A stretch of 57,730 nt of DNA, taken from assembly GCF_900142085.1 (NCBI RefSeq), contig NZ_FQZQ01000025.1, forward strand, positions 1 to 57,730, given 5' to 3'. Source of the stretch: Shimia gijangensis (GTDB lineage: Bacteria > Pseudomonadota > Alphaproteobacteria > Rhodobacterales > Rhodobacteraceae). Position numbers and translations under genes: made by a program. This document shows, in pieces, positions 44,516 to 54,326 of the stretch; the first letter of the stretch is position 1, and every line of letters starts with the position of its first letter. The notes below the pieces were generated by a model. That model was not told where the DNA came from. It was given only the letters and a program-made list of their open reading frames with translations, and did no database searches.

Positions 44516-45262
44516 ATGCCGAGTGACAATCCGCAGCCCGCTTTTGTTCTGGTGCGCCCGCAAATGGGCGAGAACATCGGGGGGGCCGCGCGCGCGATGT
44601 GGAATTTCGGGCTGGACCGGATGCGAATTGTTGCGCCCCGGGACGGGTGGCCCAACCAAAGGGCGGTTGCGATGGCGTCTGGAGCAGGGCGTTTGCTTGA
44701 TGAGGCGCGGCTGACAGAGACCACCGAAGCTGCACTTGATGATTGCCACTATGTCTTTGCGACCACTGCTCGGGCGCGCGGGTTGACCAAGCCTGTGGTG
44801 ACACCAGAGCGCGCCATGGAGATGGCCCGCGAAAAGATTGCTGCGGGTGAGAAAGTCGCAGTGTTGTTTGGGCCCGAACGATCGGGGCTGGAAAATGAAG
44901 ACATCGCCAAAGCCAATGCGATCATCAACGTGCCGGTCAATCCTGAATTTGCCTCGCTTAACCTTGCGCAATGTGTGTTGCTGACGGCCTATGAATGGCA
45001 ACGTGGCGCAGTGGATGTTGCGCCGGAACGCATTGATATGGCCAAGACTGAATGGGCCAGCCAATCAGAAATGGAAGCCCTGAGCGCGCATTATGAACAA
45101 AGGTTGGACACGGCCGGTTTTTTCTTTCCCGAGCCCAAGGCCGAGGGCATGAAGGTTAATCTGCGCAATATGTGGTCGCGCATGCCTCTGACACGCGCGG
45201 ATGTGCAGATGTTGCATGGGATAATGCGCCAGATGGTGCGCTGGAAAGAACGCGGTGACTGA
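44516..45262 (+). CDS. trmJ: TrmJ-like tRNA 2'-O-methyltransferase
   Basis: A 248-residue SPOUT-class (TrmH/TrmJ) methyltransferase. FVLVRPQMGENIGGAARAM is the N-terminal motif, and VLFGPERSGLENEDI with VNPEFASLNLAQCVLL form the trefoil-knot SAM site. TrmJ methylates the ribose of nucleotide 32 in tRNAs. AAGGAG precedes ATG 44516; an upstream ATG at 44477 is also in frame. It is followed by ctaA. Confidence 0.93.
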   Translation: MPSDNPQPAFVLVRPQMGENIGGAARAMWNFGLDRMRIVAPRDGWPNQRAVAMASGAGRLLDEARLTETTEAALDDCHYVFATTARARGLTKPVVTPERAMEMAREKIAAGEKVAVLFGPERSGLENEDIAKANAIINVPVNPEFASLNLAQCVLLTAYEWQRGAVDVAPERIDMAKTEWASQSEMEALSAHYEQRLDTAGFFFPEPKAEGMKVNLRNMWSRMPLTRADVQMLHGIMRQMVRWKERGD

Positions 45263-45319
45263 TCGCTTGAAGGTGGATAAAACGCGGCTTACTCTCGCTG
45301 AAACGGCAAGGACAATTCG

Positions 45320-46468
45320 ATGAGTCAAAAGCGCAGTATTTTCGAAGATGTGAGCGACAGCGCCCCAAAAGAGGCACCCAAAGCCGTGGGTGTGATCGAT
45401 CAGGGGGGCGGCGGTGCGCGCCGTGGAATTCGCGCGTGGTTGATCGTGTTGTTTGCCATGGTTGTGGTGATGATCGTTGTGGGGGGACTGACGCGTCTGA
45501 CCGAGAGCGGGTTGTCGATCACTGAATGGCGCCCGGTGACTGGCGCCATGCCTCCGATGCGTGACGTCGAATGGCAGGCTGAATTTGACAAGTACAAAGC
45601 CATTGACCAGTGGCGGATCGACAATCAGTGGATGGAACTGTCTGATTTCAAACAGATATACTGGTGGGAATGGGGGCATCGCCAGATTGGCCGGGTGATT
45701 GGCCTTGTTTGGGCCGTCGGGTTTCTGGGCTTTGCTGCCACGCGGAAAATTCCAACCGGGTGGACTGGGCGATTGATCCTGATTGGAGCCCTTGGCGGGC
45801 TTCAGGGCGCCGTAGGGTGGTGGATGGTTGCCTCGGGCGTGACCTCGGGCCAAGAGGTGACCACAGTGGCCTCTTACAGGCTTGCGACCCATTTGGGGCT
45901 CGCCTTTGTGATCCTTGGATTCATCGGTTGGTATATCTTGCTGCTTGGGCGGTCTGAGCGTGATTTGATGCAGGCCCGGCGTGGCAAAGAAGCCAAGCTG
46001 TTTTCGATGTCGACGGGCCTGATGCATATGGCATTTTTGCAGATTTTTTTGGGCGCGTTGGTCGCCGGAATTGATGCGGGACGATCGTTTGTGGATTGGC
46101 CTTTGATGGCGGGGCAGGTGTTTCCGCCGGATGCGTTTGAAATCTCACCCGTTTGGAAGAACTTTTTTGAAAACGCCGGACTGGTGCAGTTTATCCACCG
46201 ATTTTGGGGCTATCTGTTAGTGATTTTTGCTGTAGTGGTTTGGCGCGCAGGACGCGGATCTGCCCATAAGACCACGCAATTTGCTTTTAATTCGGTCATG
46301 GCAGCGATTGCGATCCAGCTGTTGCTGGGCATATTCACCGTTCTTTACGCTGCCCCCGTGCACATCGCGATATTGCATCAACTTTCGGCCATCGTGGTTT
46401 GGAGCCTGATCCTGCGGGCAAGGTTCCTGTCGCATTACCCTGTAACCCGTTCCATCCGTGAAGGTTAA
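45320..46468 (+). CDS. ctaA: Heme A synthase (COX15/CtaA)
   Basis: A 382-residue membrane protein that oxidises heme O to heme A for aa3-type oxidases. Eight helices can be drawn. The heme-ligand histidines include those in WWEWGHRQIGRVIG and FIHRFWGYLLV, and GGLTRLTESGLSITEWRPVTG is the conserved N-terminal loop. A cytoplasmic N-terminal extension of about 35 residues is present. It overlaps the start region of the next gene's frame by a few bases. Confidence 0.95.
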   Translation: MSQKRSIFEDVSDSAPKEAPKAVGVIDQGGGGARRGIRAWLIVLFAMVVVMIVVGGLTRLTESGLSITEWRPVTGAMPPMRDVEWQAEFDKYKAIDQWRIDNQWMELSDFKQIYWWEWGHRQIGRVIGLVWAVGFLGFAATRKIPTGWTGRLILIGALGGLQGAVGWWMVASGVTSGQEVTTVASYRLATHLGLAFVILGFIGWYILLLGRSERDLMQARRGKEAKLFSMSTGLMHMAFLQIFLGALVAGIDAGRSFVDWPLMAGQVFPPDAFEISPVWKNFFENAGLVQFIHRFWGYLLVIFAVVVWRAGRGSAHKTTQFAFNSVMAAIAIQLLLGIFTVLYAAPVHIAILHQLSAIVVWSLILRARFLSHYPVTRSIREG

Positions 46469-46472
46469 AAAC

Positions 46473-47948
46473 ATGAGTGCATATGATGATTTGATGGCGT
46501 TCCAGCAGACCACCGAAGCGTTGGGACAGGTCGCTGGGCGTTTGGGCTGGGATCAGGAAACCATGATGCCACGCGAGGCCGCACCACAACGGGCAGAAGA
46601 GATGGCGGCGATGGAAAGCGTGCTGCATGCACGCCGCACGGATGCGCGTGTGGGAAGTTGGCTGAACGAAATCGATGACACGACACTTGATGAGGTCGGG
46701 CAAGCGCAGATGCGCCTGATCCGCCGGTCTTATACGCGCACGATAAAAGTTCCCGCAGACCTTGCCGCAGAGATTGCCAAGGTCACCAGCCGTGCGCAGG
46801 GACAGTGGGCTCAGGCCCGCGCGGATGAGGATGTGGCGGCGTTCTTGCCCGTGCTGGAAGAGGTTGTCGGCCTTAAGCGTCAGGAAGGTCAGGCGTTGGC
46901 CAATGGCGGCGATGTTTATGACGCGATGGTGGATGACTACGAGCCTGACATGACGGCCCTTGATCTTGGCGCGATGTTTGATGCGATGCGCCCACGTCTG
47001 GTGGCGTTGAGGGCGGCCGTTCTGGAGGCAGAGGCGCCGCAGGCCGTTTCAGGAGAATTTCCGCCAGACAAACAGATGAAGCTGACCCGGAAACTTGCCA
47101 AGACCTTTGGCTATGACATGTCCAAGGGTCGGGTCGACAAAGCCGTGCATCCTTTCTCTTCCGGGTCTGGCCATGACGTGCGGATCACCACACGGACCAG
47201 CGACGATGATCCCTTCAATTGTTTTTACTCAACAATTCACGAAGTTGGCCACGGGTGTTACGAACAAAATATTGATGACGCCTATCTGTTGACCCCGATG
47301 GGCTGTGGCGTGTCGATGGGCGTGCATGAAAGCCAAAGCCGGATATATGAAAACCAGCTTGGACGTTCCAGGGCCTTTACCGGCTGGCTGTTTAACGAAA
47401 TGACCGAGGTTTTTGGCGACTTTGGCATTCCGGATGCAGAGGCTTTTTATGGCACTGTGAACCGGGTGCATGATGGCTATATCCGCACCGAAGCGGATGA
47501 GGTGCAATACAATCTGCACATCATGCTACGGTTTGATCTTGAGCGTGCATTGATGGCCGGGGATTTGGCAGCTGATGATCTGGAAGCCGCGTGGAATGAC
47601 CGGTTTCTGGCGGACTTTGGTTATGCTGTCGACAAGCCATCAAATGGATGTTTGCAGGACGTGCATTGGTCCGTCGGCCTGTTTGGATATTTTCCGACTT
47701 ATTCGCTGGGCAATGTCTATGCAGGTTGTTTGAACGAAGCCCTGCGCAAATCGGTGCCGAATTTGGACGGGCAGTTGGCTTTAGGGGATACCGAGGCCGC
47801 GACCGGATGGCTCAAAGACAACCTTCAGCAATTCGGCGGGCTTAGAAATCCACGTGACACGATTTTGCACGCAAGCGATCTAGAGCCTTCGCCCGAGCCA
47901 TTGTTGGCGTATCTGGAAGAAAAGTTTTCGCAGTTATATGGACTTTGA
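46473..47948 (+). CDS. Carboxypeptidase M32 (thermostable carboxypeptidase 1 type)
   Basis: A 491-residue zinc metallocarboxypeptidase that removes C-terminal residues. The zinc motif is IHEVGHGCYEQNI near residue 256 (HExxH) and the third-ligand region is GVHESQSRIYENQLGRS. DPFNCFYSTIHE and YNLHIMLRFDLERAL are also family features. ATG 46473 gives the typical MSAYDDLMAFQQTTEALGQV; the GTG-type longer frame starts inside ctaA. Its stop is 26 bases before the small membrane-protein gene on the other strand. Confidence 0.94.
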   Translation: MSAYDDLMAFQQTTEALGQVAGRLGWDQETMMPREAAPQRAEEMAAMESVLHARRTDARVGSWLNEIDDTTLDEVGQAQMRLIRRSYTRTIKVPADLAAEIAKVTSRAQGQWAQARADEDVAAFLPVLEEVVGLKRQEGQALANGGDVYDAMVDDYEPDMTALDLGAMFDAMRPRLVALRAAVLEAEAPQAVSGEFPPDKQMKLTRKLAKTFGYDMSKGRVDKAVHPFSSGSGHDVRITTRTSDDDPFNCFYSTIHEVGHGCYEQNIDDAYLLTPMGCGVSMGVHESQSRIYENQLGRSRAFTGWLFNEMTEVFGDFGIPDAEAFYGTVNRVHDGYIRTEADEVQYNLHIMLRFDLERALMAGDLAADDLEAAWNDRFLADFGYAVDKPSNGCLQDVHWSVGLFGYFPTYSLGNVYAGCLNEALRKSVPNLDGQLALGDTEAATGWLKDNLQQFGGLRNPRDTILHASDLEPSPEPLLAYLEEKFSQLYGL

Positions 47949-47974
47949 GCCCAAATAACGCGCCATAGAACGGA

Positions 47975-48157
47975 TCAGCGTTTTTCGTACGCGTTGGTGA
48001 CCCGTTCTATTGCACTGGCGTAACGTTCACTTGACGCAATGAGCCGTTCTTGATTTTCCGCAATGTGCTGGTTGATTTCAACGATCTTGATGTTTGCAGC
48101 CGGGACGTTGCGATTGCGAAAGATCGCAATGATGAACACGATAGAAGTCACCAACAA
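47975..48157 (-). CDS. Small single-pass membrane protein, about 60 residues
   Basis: The reading frame encodes LVTSIVFIIAIFRNRNV, one transmembrane helix, followed by an amphipathic, coiled-coil-like tail (IVEINQHIAENQERLIASSE). The frame is open from a stop just upstream and starts with TTG at 48157, with no clear ribosome site, so the true start is uncertain. It lies 26 bases after the gyrA stop on the same strand and may ride on the gyrA transcript. I do not recognise it. Confidence 0.4.
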   Translation of the reverse strand: MLVTSIVFIIAIFRNRNVPAANIKIVEINQHIAENQERLIASSERYASAIERVTNAYEKR

Positions 48158-48183
48158 TGTGATAACTAAGATGGCTTAGAAGT

Positions 48184-50925
48184 TCATTCTTCTGACGCCT
48201 CTACTTCCTCTTCGCTTTGCTCGGCAATACGGGCGACCGAGACCACCTCTTCATTTTTACCTGTGTTGAAGACTTTGACGCCGCCTGCGCTGCGTGAGCG
48301 GAACGAAATACCCTCGACCGGCACGCGGATCGACTGACCCTTGGAGGTGGCGAGCATGATCTGATCGTCGATTTCGACAGGGAATGAGGCGACAAGTTCT
48401 CCGCCGCGCATGGCTTTGTCCATTGCAGCAACGCCCATACCACCACGTCCGCGAACGGGATAGTCGTGCGATGATGAAAGCTTGCCTGCGCCGCCCGACG
48501 TGATCGTCAGGATCAGGTTTTCAGCGGCTGACATTTCAGCGTAGTCGAATTCGACCGATGCGCTGGTCGATTCTTCTTCGTCAGTGCCTTCTACATCATC
48601 AGTGAGACCAGCCATTGCACGGCGCATTTTGAGATAGGCGGTGCGCTGTTCGGGTGAGTATTTCGAATGTCGAATAATCGACATCGAAACAACTTCGTCT
48701 TTGCCAGATAGCCTGATGCCGCGTACGCCAACTGAAGAGCGGCTATTGAAAACGCGTGTCTCGGTTGTGGGGAAGCGGATGGCGCGTCCGGAGTTGGTCA
48801 CCAACATGACGTCATCATCATCCGAACAGATACGCGCGTTGATCAGCTTGGTGTCGGCATGATCGTCTTCGAACTTCATCGCGATTTTTCCGTTGGATTT
48901 CACATTTGTGAAGTCTGACAGGCGGTTACGGCGTACAGTTCCTGCGGATGTGGCAAAGACTATTTGTAAATCGGCCCAGTCGTCTTCGGGAACATCGACA
49001 GGCATGATTGCGGCAATCGAAACACCCGTCGGAATCGGCAGGATGTTGACGATGGCCTTGCCTTTCGCAGTGCGACCGCCTTGGGGCAGGCGCCATGTTT
49101 TCAGCTTGTAAGCCATGCCGTCTGTTGTGAAGAACAACAACTGAGTATGGGTATTGGCCACGAAAAGGGTGGTGACCACGTCCTCTTCTTTTGTCTGCAT
49201 ACCAGACAGGCCTTTGCCACCACGTTTTTGGGCGCGGAAATCGGCCAATGGCGTGCGTTTGATATAGCCGCCGGATGTGACCGTCACAACCATGTCTTCA
49301 CGCTCGATCAGGTCTTCGTCTTCCATATCGCCAGACCAGTCGACGATTTCGGTACGGCGCGGCACGGCGAATTTTTCGCGAACCTCGGCCAGCTCATCGG
49401 TGATGATCCCCATGATCCGGTCGCGTGATCCAAGAATCTCAAGGTATTCCTTGATCTTACCGGCCAATTCTTCAAGTTCACCAGTGACCTCTTTGACGCC
49501 AATCTGCGTAAGGCGCTGCAGGCGCAATTCGAGGATTGCACGGGCCTGAGTTTCGGACAGGTTATAGGTGCCGTCGTCATTGGCGGTATGGGTCGGATCA
49601 TCGATCAGGGCAATATATTGCAGGATCGGTTGGGCTGGCCAGCGTCGCGTCATCAGCTTTTCGCGGGCTTCGGCGGCATCTTGTGACTGGCGGATTGTGG
49701 TGACAATTTCGTCGATGTTGGTCACAGCCACGGCCAGACCACACAAGATGTGGCTGCGCTCACGGGCTTTGCGCAATTCAAATGCCGTACGACGGGCGAC
49801 AACTTCTTCACGGAAATCAATGAACGATGTCAGGAAGCGGCGCAGAGTGAGCTGTTCCGGTCGGCCTCCGTTCAAAGCCAGCATGTTACAGCCAAAATAG
49901 GTCTGCATTGGTGTAAAGCGGAACAATTGGTTCAACACGACTTCGGCAGTGGCATCGCGTTTCAGTTCCACAACCACGCGCACTCCGTTGCGGTCAGATT
50001 CATCCTGAACGTGGGCGACGCCTTCGATTTTTTTGTCGCGCACCTGCTCGGCAATCTTTTCGATCATCGAGGCTTTGTTCACCTGATAGGGAATCTCGTC
50101 GATGACAATTGCATAGCGATCTTTGCGAATTTCTTCGATGCGGGTTTTTGAGCGGATAATGACGCTGCCACGGCCCTCAATATAGGCTTTGCGCGCGCCT
50201 GTGCGACCCAGCATGATGCCGCCAGTCGGGAAGTCAGGCCCGGGCACGTATTCGATCAGTTGTTCTGTCGTGAGGTCAGGTTCTTCGATCAGAGCCAGCG
50301 TGGCATCAACCACTTCGCCAAGGTTATGCGGCGGAATATTGGTCGCCATACCAACAGCAATGCCGCCAGCCCCATTGACCAGCATATTTGGGAAGCGCGA
50401 TGGCAGAACCGTTGGTTCTTTGTCTTTGCCATCATAGTTATCCTGAAAGTCGACCGTATCTTTTTCGATGTCAGCCAGCACAAAGGCGGCCGGTTTGTCC
50501 ATCCGTACTTCGGTATAGCGCATCGCGGCGGGGTTATCGCCATCCATCGAGCCAAAGTTGCCTTGACCATCCAGCAGAGGCAGGGACATCGAGAAGTCCT
50601 GAGCCATCCGCACCAAGGCGTCATAGATCGCGCTGTCGCCATGTGGGTGGTATTTACCCATAACATCACCCACTGGGCGGGCTGACTTACGATATGATTT
50701 ATCGTGGGAGTTTCCGGTCTCATGCATAGCGTAAAGAATACGCCGATGAACCGGTTTCAGACCGTCCCGAAGGTCAGGAATCGCACGGCTCACGATCACG
50801 CTCATGGCGTAATCGAGATAGGAAGTGCGCATCTCGTCTTCGATGGTCACAGAAGGTCCGTCGTGAACCATGTATTCGCGGACGGTTTCTTCTTCGTTTT
50901 CAGGGGTTTCTGGCGTGTCGCTCAC
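48184..50925 (-). CDS. gyrA: DNA gyrase subunit A
   Basis: A 913-residue type II topoisomerase subunit that breaks and rejoins DNA for negative supercoiling. The active-site tyrosine is Y137 in [11 protein letters not shown]. The quinolone-determining region [19 protein letters not shown] has S98 and D102, the equivalents of E. coli S83 and D87, so no classic resistance change. The GyrA box is QKRGGKG. The C-terminal beta-pinwheel is complete and ends in an acidic tail, EEEVEASEE. Confidence 0.98.
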   Translation of the reverse strand: MSDTPETPENEEETVREYMVHDGPSVTIEDEMRTSYLDYAMSVIVSRAIPDLRDGLKPVHRRILYAMHETGNSHDKSYRKSARPVGDVMGKYHPHGDSAIYDALVRMAQDFSMSLPLLDGQGNFGSMDGDNPAAMRYTEVRMDKPAAFVLADIEKDTVDFQDNYDGKDKEPTVLPSRFPNMLVNGAGGIAVGMATNIPPHNLGEVVDATLALIEEPDLTTEQLIEYVPGPDFPTGGIMLGRTGARKAYIEGRGSVIIRSKTRIEEIRKDRYAIVIDEIPYQVNKASMIEKIAEQVRDKKIEGVAHVQDESDRNGVRVVVELKRDATAEVVLNQLFRFTPMQTYFGCNMLALNGGRPEQLTLRRFLTSFIDFREEVVARRTAFELRKARERSHILCGLAVAVTNIDEIVTTIRQSQDAAEAREKLMTRRWPAQPILQYIALIDDPTHTANDDGTYNLSETQARAILELRLQRLTQIGVKEVTGELEELAGKIKEYLEILGSRDRIMGIITDELAEVREKFAVPRRTEIVDWSGDMEDEDLIEREDMVVTVTSGGYIKRTPLADFRAQKRGGKGLSGMQTKEEDVVTTLFVANTHTQLLFFTTDGMAYKLKTWRLPQGGRTAKGKAIVNILPIPTGVSIAAIMPVDVPEDDWADLQIVFATSAGTVRRNRLSDFTNVKSNGKIAMKFEDDHADTKLINARICSDDDDVMLVTNSGRAIRFPTTETRVFNSRSSVGVRGIRLSGKDEVVSMSIIRHSKYSPEQRTAYLKMRRAMAGLTDDVEGTDEEESTSASVEFDYAEMSAAENLILTITSGGAGKLSSSHDYPVRGRGGMGVAAMDKAMRGGELVASFPVEIDDQIMLATSKGQSIRVPVEGISFRSRSAGGVKVFNTGKNEEVVSVARIAEQSEEEVEASEE

Positions 50926-50991
50926 GTAGGGGCTCGCTTCTGTCTGGCGGTCTTTATTTAGTTGTGGTTGTTATATCAGCCACATCATTTA

Positions 50992-51030
50992 GGGGCAATG
51001 GTGCGTTAAGTTATTTAAGCGCGTTGCCCC
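50992..51030 (-). terminator. Long hairpin upstream of gyrA, after the radical SAM gene
   Basis: GGGGCAA (50992-50998) pairs with TTGCCCC (51024-51030), with further pairing inside. It lies between the stop of the radical SAM gene (51093) and gyrA. There is no T-run, so it may end transcription with Rho or form part of the gyrA leader. Confidence 0.4.
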
Positions 51031-51092
51031 TCTCATCGTCTTTCCTTGAACAGACCATGCTCACCCCAGAGTTCTTTGAAAAGTGAAGCCGA

Positions 51093-52034
51093 TCAGGCAG
51101 AGCAGCTAGCGCGACCAAGAACGCAGAACTTTGCACAATGCGGGTGGTTGAGGGCCACGTCGCGCTCTGCGTCTTTCAAAGAGTGTCCAAGATCAAATTC
51201 AGGGACATAGGGCAAAAGCGTGCAGGCTATGACCGAAGGCAGTTCCGCGCCTTTGTGTTTCACCACCATTCGTGATGACGCGCACATCACGTCACGGGGG
51301 GATTTGTGAAGAATGCCCCAGCAGTCGGTAGTGATTTCGGGCACCTCGGCCAATTCGTCCATCTCAGGGAACAAGACAGTCTGGCTCGGATCCTGTGCTG
51401 ATATGTCAAACCCATGTGTTGCATAAAGATCGGCATAGCCCGCGCGCGCTTCGTATTCAGTTTCACCCCAGACTGTTCGTCCAGCCACCGTCATTCGAAT
51501 ACCGTTGTTGTGCAACCACAGCATGCCCGCGATTGTGCGCGCAAAACTACCGCGGCCGCGTTCCGTTTCGTGTAGATCATCCCGCCAATGATCTACAGAA
51601 ATTCTAAGCGTAAGTTTGTGGCCAAAACGCTGTTGCAGATCAAGAAGACCCTTTTGAACACGTGGGCGCATCATCGGTTGCATGGCATTGGTCAGCACAA
51701 GAACGTCATACCCGCGCTCAAGTGCCTGGGCGGTCATATCGATCATGTCGGGGTTCATAAAGGGTTCGCCGCCGGTAAATCCAATTTCACGTGGATTCCA
51801 ATTGCGCTCTTCGAGTTGATCCAGGTAGAGCGACACTTCGACCGTGCTCAGATACACTAGGGCATCATTGGTCGGAGATGACAGAATATAACAATTCTCA
51901 CACTCGATATTGCAAAGCGTACCGGTGTTGAACCAAAGCGTTTCCGGATTGCCAAATGGAACGCGGGCGCGTAACTCACCCGACGCCGTGACATAGGGGT
52001 CTGAGAATTTTCCGGGGATACTTTGATCTTTCAT
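51093..52034 (-). CDS. Radical SAM protein with Cys-rich C-terminus, function unknown
   Basis: A 313-residue radical SAM enzyme. The cluster motif is in GTLCNIECENCYILSSP (CxxxCxxC). GFTGGEPFMNPDMIDM and VLTNAMQPMM are typical SAM-binding strands. The last third has six spaced cysteines, among them TDCWGILH, MCASSRM, ACTLLPY and HCAKFCVLGRASC, resembling the auxiliary-cluster arrangement of SPASM/twitch domains. The ATG at 52034 has AGGA upstream; the longer frame to 52307 overlaps zwf and is unlikely. No peptide substrate gene is visible beside it. It is divergent from zwf. Confidence 0.85.
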   Translation of the reverse strand: MKDQSIPGKFSDPYVTASGELRARVPFGNPETLWFNTGTLCNIECENCYILSSPTNDALVYLSTVEVSLYLDQLEERNWNPREIGFTGGEPFMNPDMIDMTAQALERGYDVLVLTNAMQPMMRPRVQKGLLDLQQRFGHKLTLRISVDHWRDDLHETERGRGSFARTIAGMLWLHNNGIRMTVAGRTVWGETEYEARAGYADLYATHGFDISAQDPSQTVLFPEMDELAEVPEITTDCWGILHKSPRDVMCASSRMVVKHKGAELPSVIACTLLPYVPEFDLGHSLKDAERDVALNHPHCAKFCVLGRASCSA

Positions 52035-52155
52035 GCGCGCCATCCTGTTTCGGACATTGCTAACGGACCATAAAAGGTCAGAAAACCCGTATTGTGGCGA
52101 CTGACACAGTTGTGATGCGCACTTGCAGTGATAGTATCGGAATGGTAGTGCTTGC

Positions 52156-52167
52156 GTTAGCGCTAAC
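52156..52167. promoter_or_regulatory. LacI-type palindromic operator upstream of zwf
   Basis: GTTAGCGCTAAC is a perfect 12-bp palindrome with the central CG step typical of LacI/GalR-family operators. It lies 54 bases upstream of the chosen zwf start and 121 bases from the divergent radical SAM start. It probably lets a sugar-responsive repressor control zwf-pgl-pgi. Confidence 0.6.
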
Positions 52168-52221
52168 ATTTTCCGGAATACTCCGGTTGAGACAGTGACA
52201 CGACACGGCATGGAGACCCGC

Positions 52222-53655
52222 ATGGCTGAGATCGAAGCATTTGACCTGGTTGTGTTTGGCGGCACAGGTGATCTCGCGCGGCGCAAGATTTTACCGGCCC
52301 TGTTCAAGAGGTTTTGCGCGGGGCAGATGCCGTCACCTTCCCGATTGATAGGCGCGGCGCGATCGAAAATGTCCGCAGCGGAATATTGTGATTTCGTGCG
52401 TGCAGCGCTGCGTGAGTTTTGCGATGCCGCTGATGGGCGTGAGGTCGATCAGTTTCTGGAACATATTGATTATGTGACGCTTGATGCGATGGGAGATCAA
52501 GGTTGGCAAAAGCTCGCTGATAAAATTGGTACACAAACTGTTCGGGCTTTCTATTTTTCGGTGGGGCCCAGCCTGTTCAAGGAACTGGCAGAACGGCTTC
52601 ACAAGTGGGAGCTGGTCGGGCCAGATAGCCGAATTGTCGTCGAAAAACCCTTTGGACGTGACCTTGAAACAGCCCGTGCTTTGAACCGCGTATTGTGTAG
52701 TCATTTCGATGAAAGCCAGATTTACAGGATTGACCACTATCTTGGAAAAGAAACCGTTCAGAACCTGATGGCTGTTAGGTTTGGCAATATGTTGTTCGAA
52801 CCATTGTGGAATGCGCAATACATTGATCACATTCAGATAACAGTGGCCGAGACAGTGGGTGTGCACGGCCGTGAGGCTTATTACGAACGCGCAGGGGCGA
52901 TGCGTGACATGGTGCAGAACCATCTGATGCAACTGCTGTGCCTGATTGCGATGGAGCCACCCGCCAAATTCGAACCGGACGCCGTGCGTGACGAAAAGCT
53001 GAAAGTCATCAGAGCGTTGGATACAGTAGAGCCGCATCATATTGTCCGTGGCCAGTACACGCAGGCTGACAATGTCCCCGGTTACCGCGAAGATGTTGGC
53101 AATCCGCGTTCCACCACCGAAAGCTTTGTCGCGCTGCGGTGTCAGCTTAGCAACTGGCGATGGGCAGGAACGCCGTTTTATTTGCGTACGGGCAAGCGTC
53201 TGAAGTCGCGGGATTCACAGATTACCGTTGTTTTCAAAGACGCGCCTCATTCCATTTTTGGCCCCGAAGCCGGGCGCCACAATAACGAGCTGACCATTCA
53301 GCTTCAGCCAAACGAAGGCATCACGCTCGATGTGACCATCAAGGAGCCGGGTCAGGGAGGGATGCGTTTGATGGACGTGCCCTTGGACATGAGTTTTGCC
53401 GAGGCTTTGGGGCCTGATGCAGACGCTCCGGATGCCTATGAGAGGCTGATAATGGATGTGATACGGGGAAATCAAACTCTGTTCATGCGCGATGATGAAG
53501 TTGAAGCGGCTTGGGCATGGACCGATCCGATAATCAAGGGATGGCAGGCGAGGGGTGACGTGCCAAAACCTTATGATGCATTTGACTTCGGACCAGATAT
53601 GGCGGCACAGCTGATGCGCCGGGATGGTCGGGAATGGAGAGGAATAAAGGCATGA
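52222..53655 (+). CDS. zwf: Glucose-6-phosphate 1-dehydrogenase
   Basis: A 477-residue enzyme that oxidises glucose 6-phosphate with NADP+ (or NAD+) to 6-phosphogluconolactone, the entry to the Entner-Doudoroff and pentose phosphate routes. The cofactor loop is FGGTGDLARRKILPALF, and the substrate motif RIDHYLGKETVQNLMAVRFGN (described by its ends at residues near 168-188) contains the catalytic His. ATG 52222 has GGAGA seven bases upstream; GTG 52195 and ATG 52210 are in frame. Its stop overlaps pgl by ATGA. Confidence 0.96.
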   Translation: MAEIEAFDLVVFGGTGDLARRKILPALFKRFCAGQMPSPSRLIGAARSKMSAAEYCDFVRAALREFCDAADGREVDQFLEHIDYVTLDAMGDQGWQKLADKIGTQTVRAFYFSVGPSLFKELAERLHKWELVGPDSRIVVEKPFGRDLETARALNRVLCSHFDESQIYRIDHYLGKETVQNLMAVRFGNMLFEPLWNAQYIDHIQITVAETVGVHGREAYYERAGAMRDMVQNHLMQLLCLIAMEPPAKFEPDAVRDEKLKVIRALDTVEPHHIVRGQYTQADNVPGYREDVGNPRSTTESFVALRCQLSNWRWAGTPFYLRTGKRLKSRDSQITVVFKDAPHSIFGPEAGRHNNELTIQLQPNEGITLDVTIKEPGQGGMRLMDVPLDMSFAEALGPDADAPDAYERLIMDVIRGNQTLFMRDDEVEAAWAWTDPIIKGWQARGDVPKPYDAFDFGPDMAAQLMRRDGREWRGIKA

Positions 53656-54323
53656 ATTTTCTGAAGTATCCGGACTCGGAGATGATGGCGATGGATGTGG
53701 CCAACATGTTGGCAGACGAGCTTGGAGAAGCCCTGCATCACGAAGAGCGTATCTGTTTTGCGGTGCCAGGAGGGACCACGCCCGGACCAGTCTTCGACGA
53801 CTTGTGTGCCGTGGATATTGATTGGTCGCGGGTGGATGTGGTGCCGACCGACGAACGTTGGGTTCCTGAGGATCATCCACGCTCGAATGCCCGCTTGATC
53901 AAAGAGAGACTCTTGGTCAACAAGGCGGCAAAGGCACGTTTTCTACCGCTGTGCGCAGCCCAGCATGCGCCGCAGGATGTTCTGGCCGAATTGGAATCGC
54001 AGATTGCATCAGAGTTGCCGATTGCTGTGGCGTTGATGGGAATGGGCGCGGATATGCACACGGCCTCGCTATTTCCCGGGGCGGCGGGGCTGGTCGAGGC
54101 TCTTGACCCGCACGCGCCAATTCTTGTGCCTGTCGCACGGGATGATCTGGAGGAACCGCGCGTGACATTTTCGGCGCGAGTTCTAAATGGTGCGTTGTCC
54201 AAGCATATATTGATCACGGGACAAGACAAACGGGATGCATTGCGTGCGTCTCGAAATCTACCTGTCGAAAAGGCACCTATTCAAGCCATTCTTGAAGCCG
54301 CAACAGTGCATTGGACCCCATAG
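53652..54323 (+). CDS. pgl: 6-phosphogluconolactonase
   Basis: A 223-residue lactonase of the DevB/NagB-like type that opens the lactone made by Zwf. ICFAVPGGTTPGPVFDDL, DVVPTDERWVPEDHPRSN and ALMGMGADMHTASLFPG are the family signatures. It overlaps zwf by four bases and lies 3 bases before pgi, so the three genes form an operon. Confidence 0.95.
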   Translation: MNFLKYPDSEMMAMDVANMLADELGEALHHEERICFAVPGGTTPGPVFDDLCAVDIDWSRVDVVPTDERWVPEDHPRSNARLIKERLLVNKAAKARFLPLCAAQHAPQDVLAELESQIASELPIAVALMGMGADMHTASLFPGAAGLVEALDPHAPILVPVARDDLEEPRVTFSARVLNGALSKHILITGQDKRDALRASRNLPVEKAPIQAILEAATVHWTP

Positions 54324-54326
54324 ATC

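Noticed and set aside
45065..46027. 320-codon minus-strand frame opposite trmJ and ctaA
   Set aside because: Both plus-strand genes are certain, and this frame lacks any known pattern.
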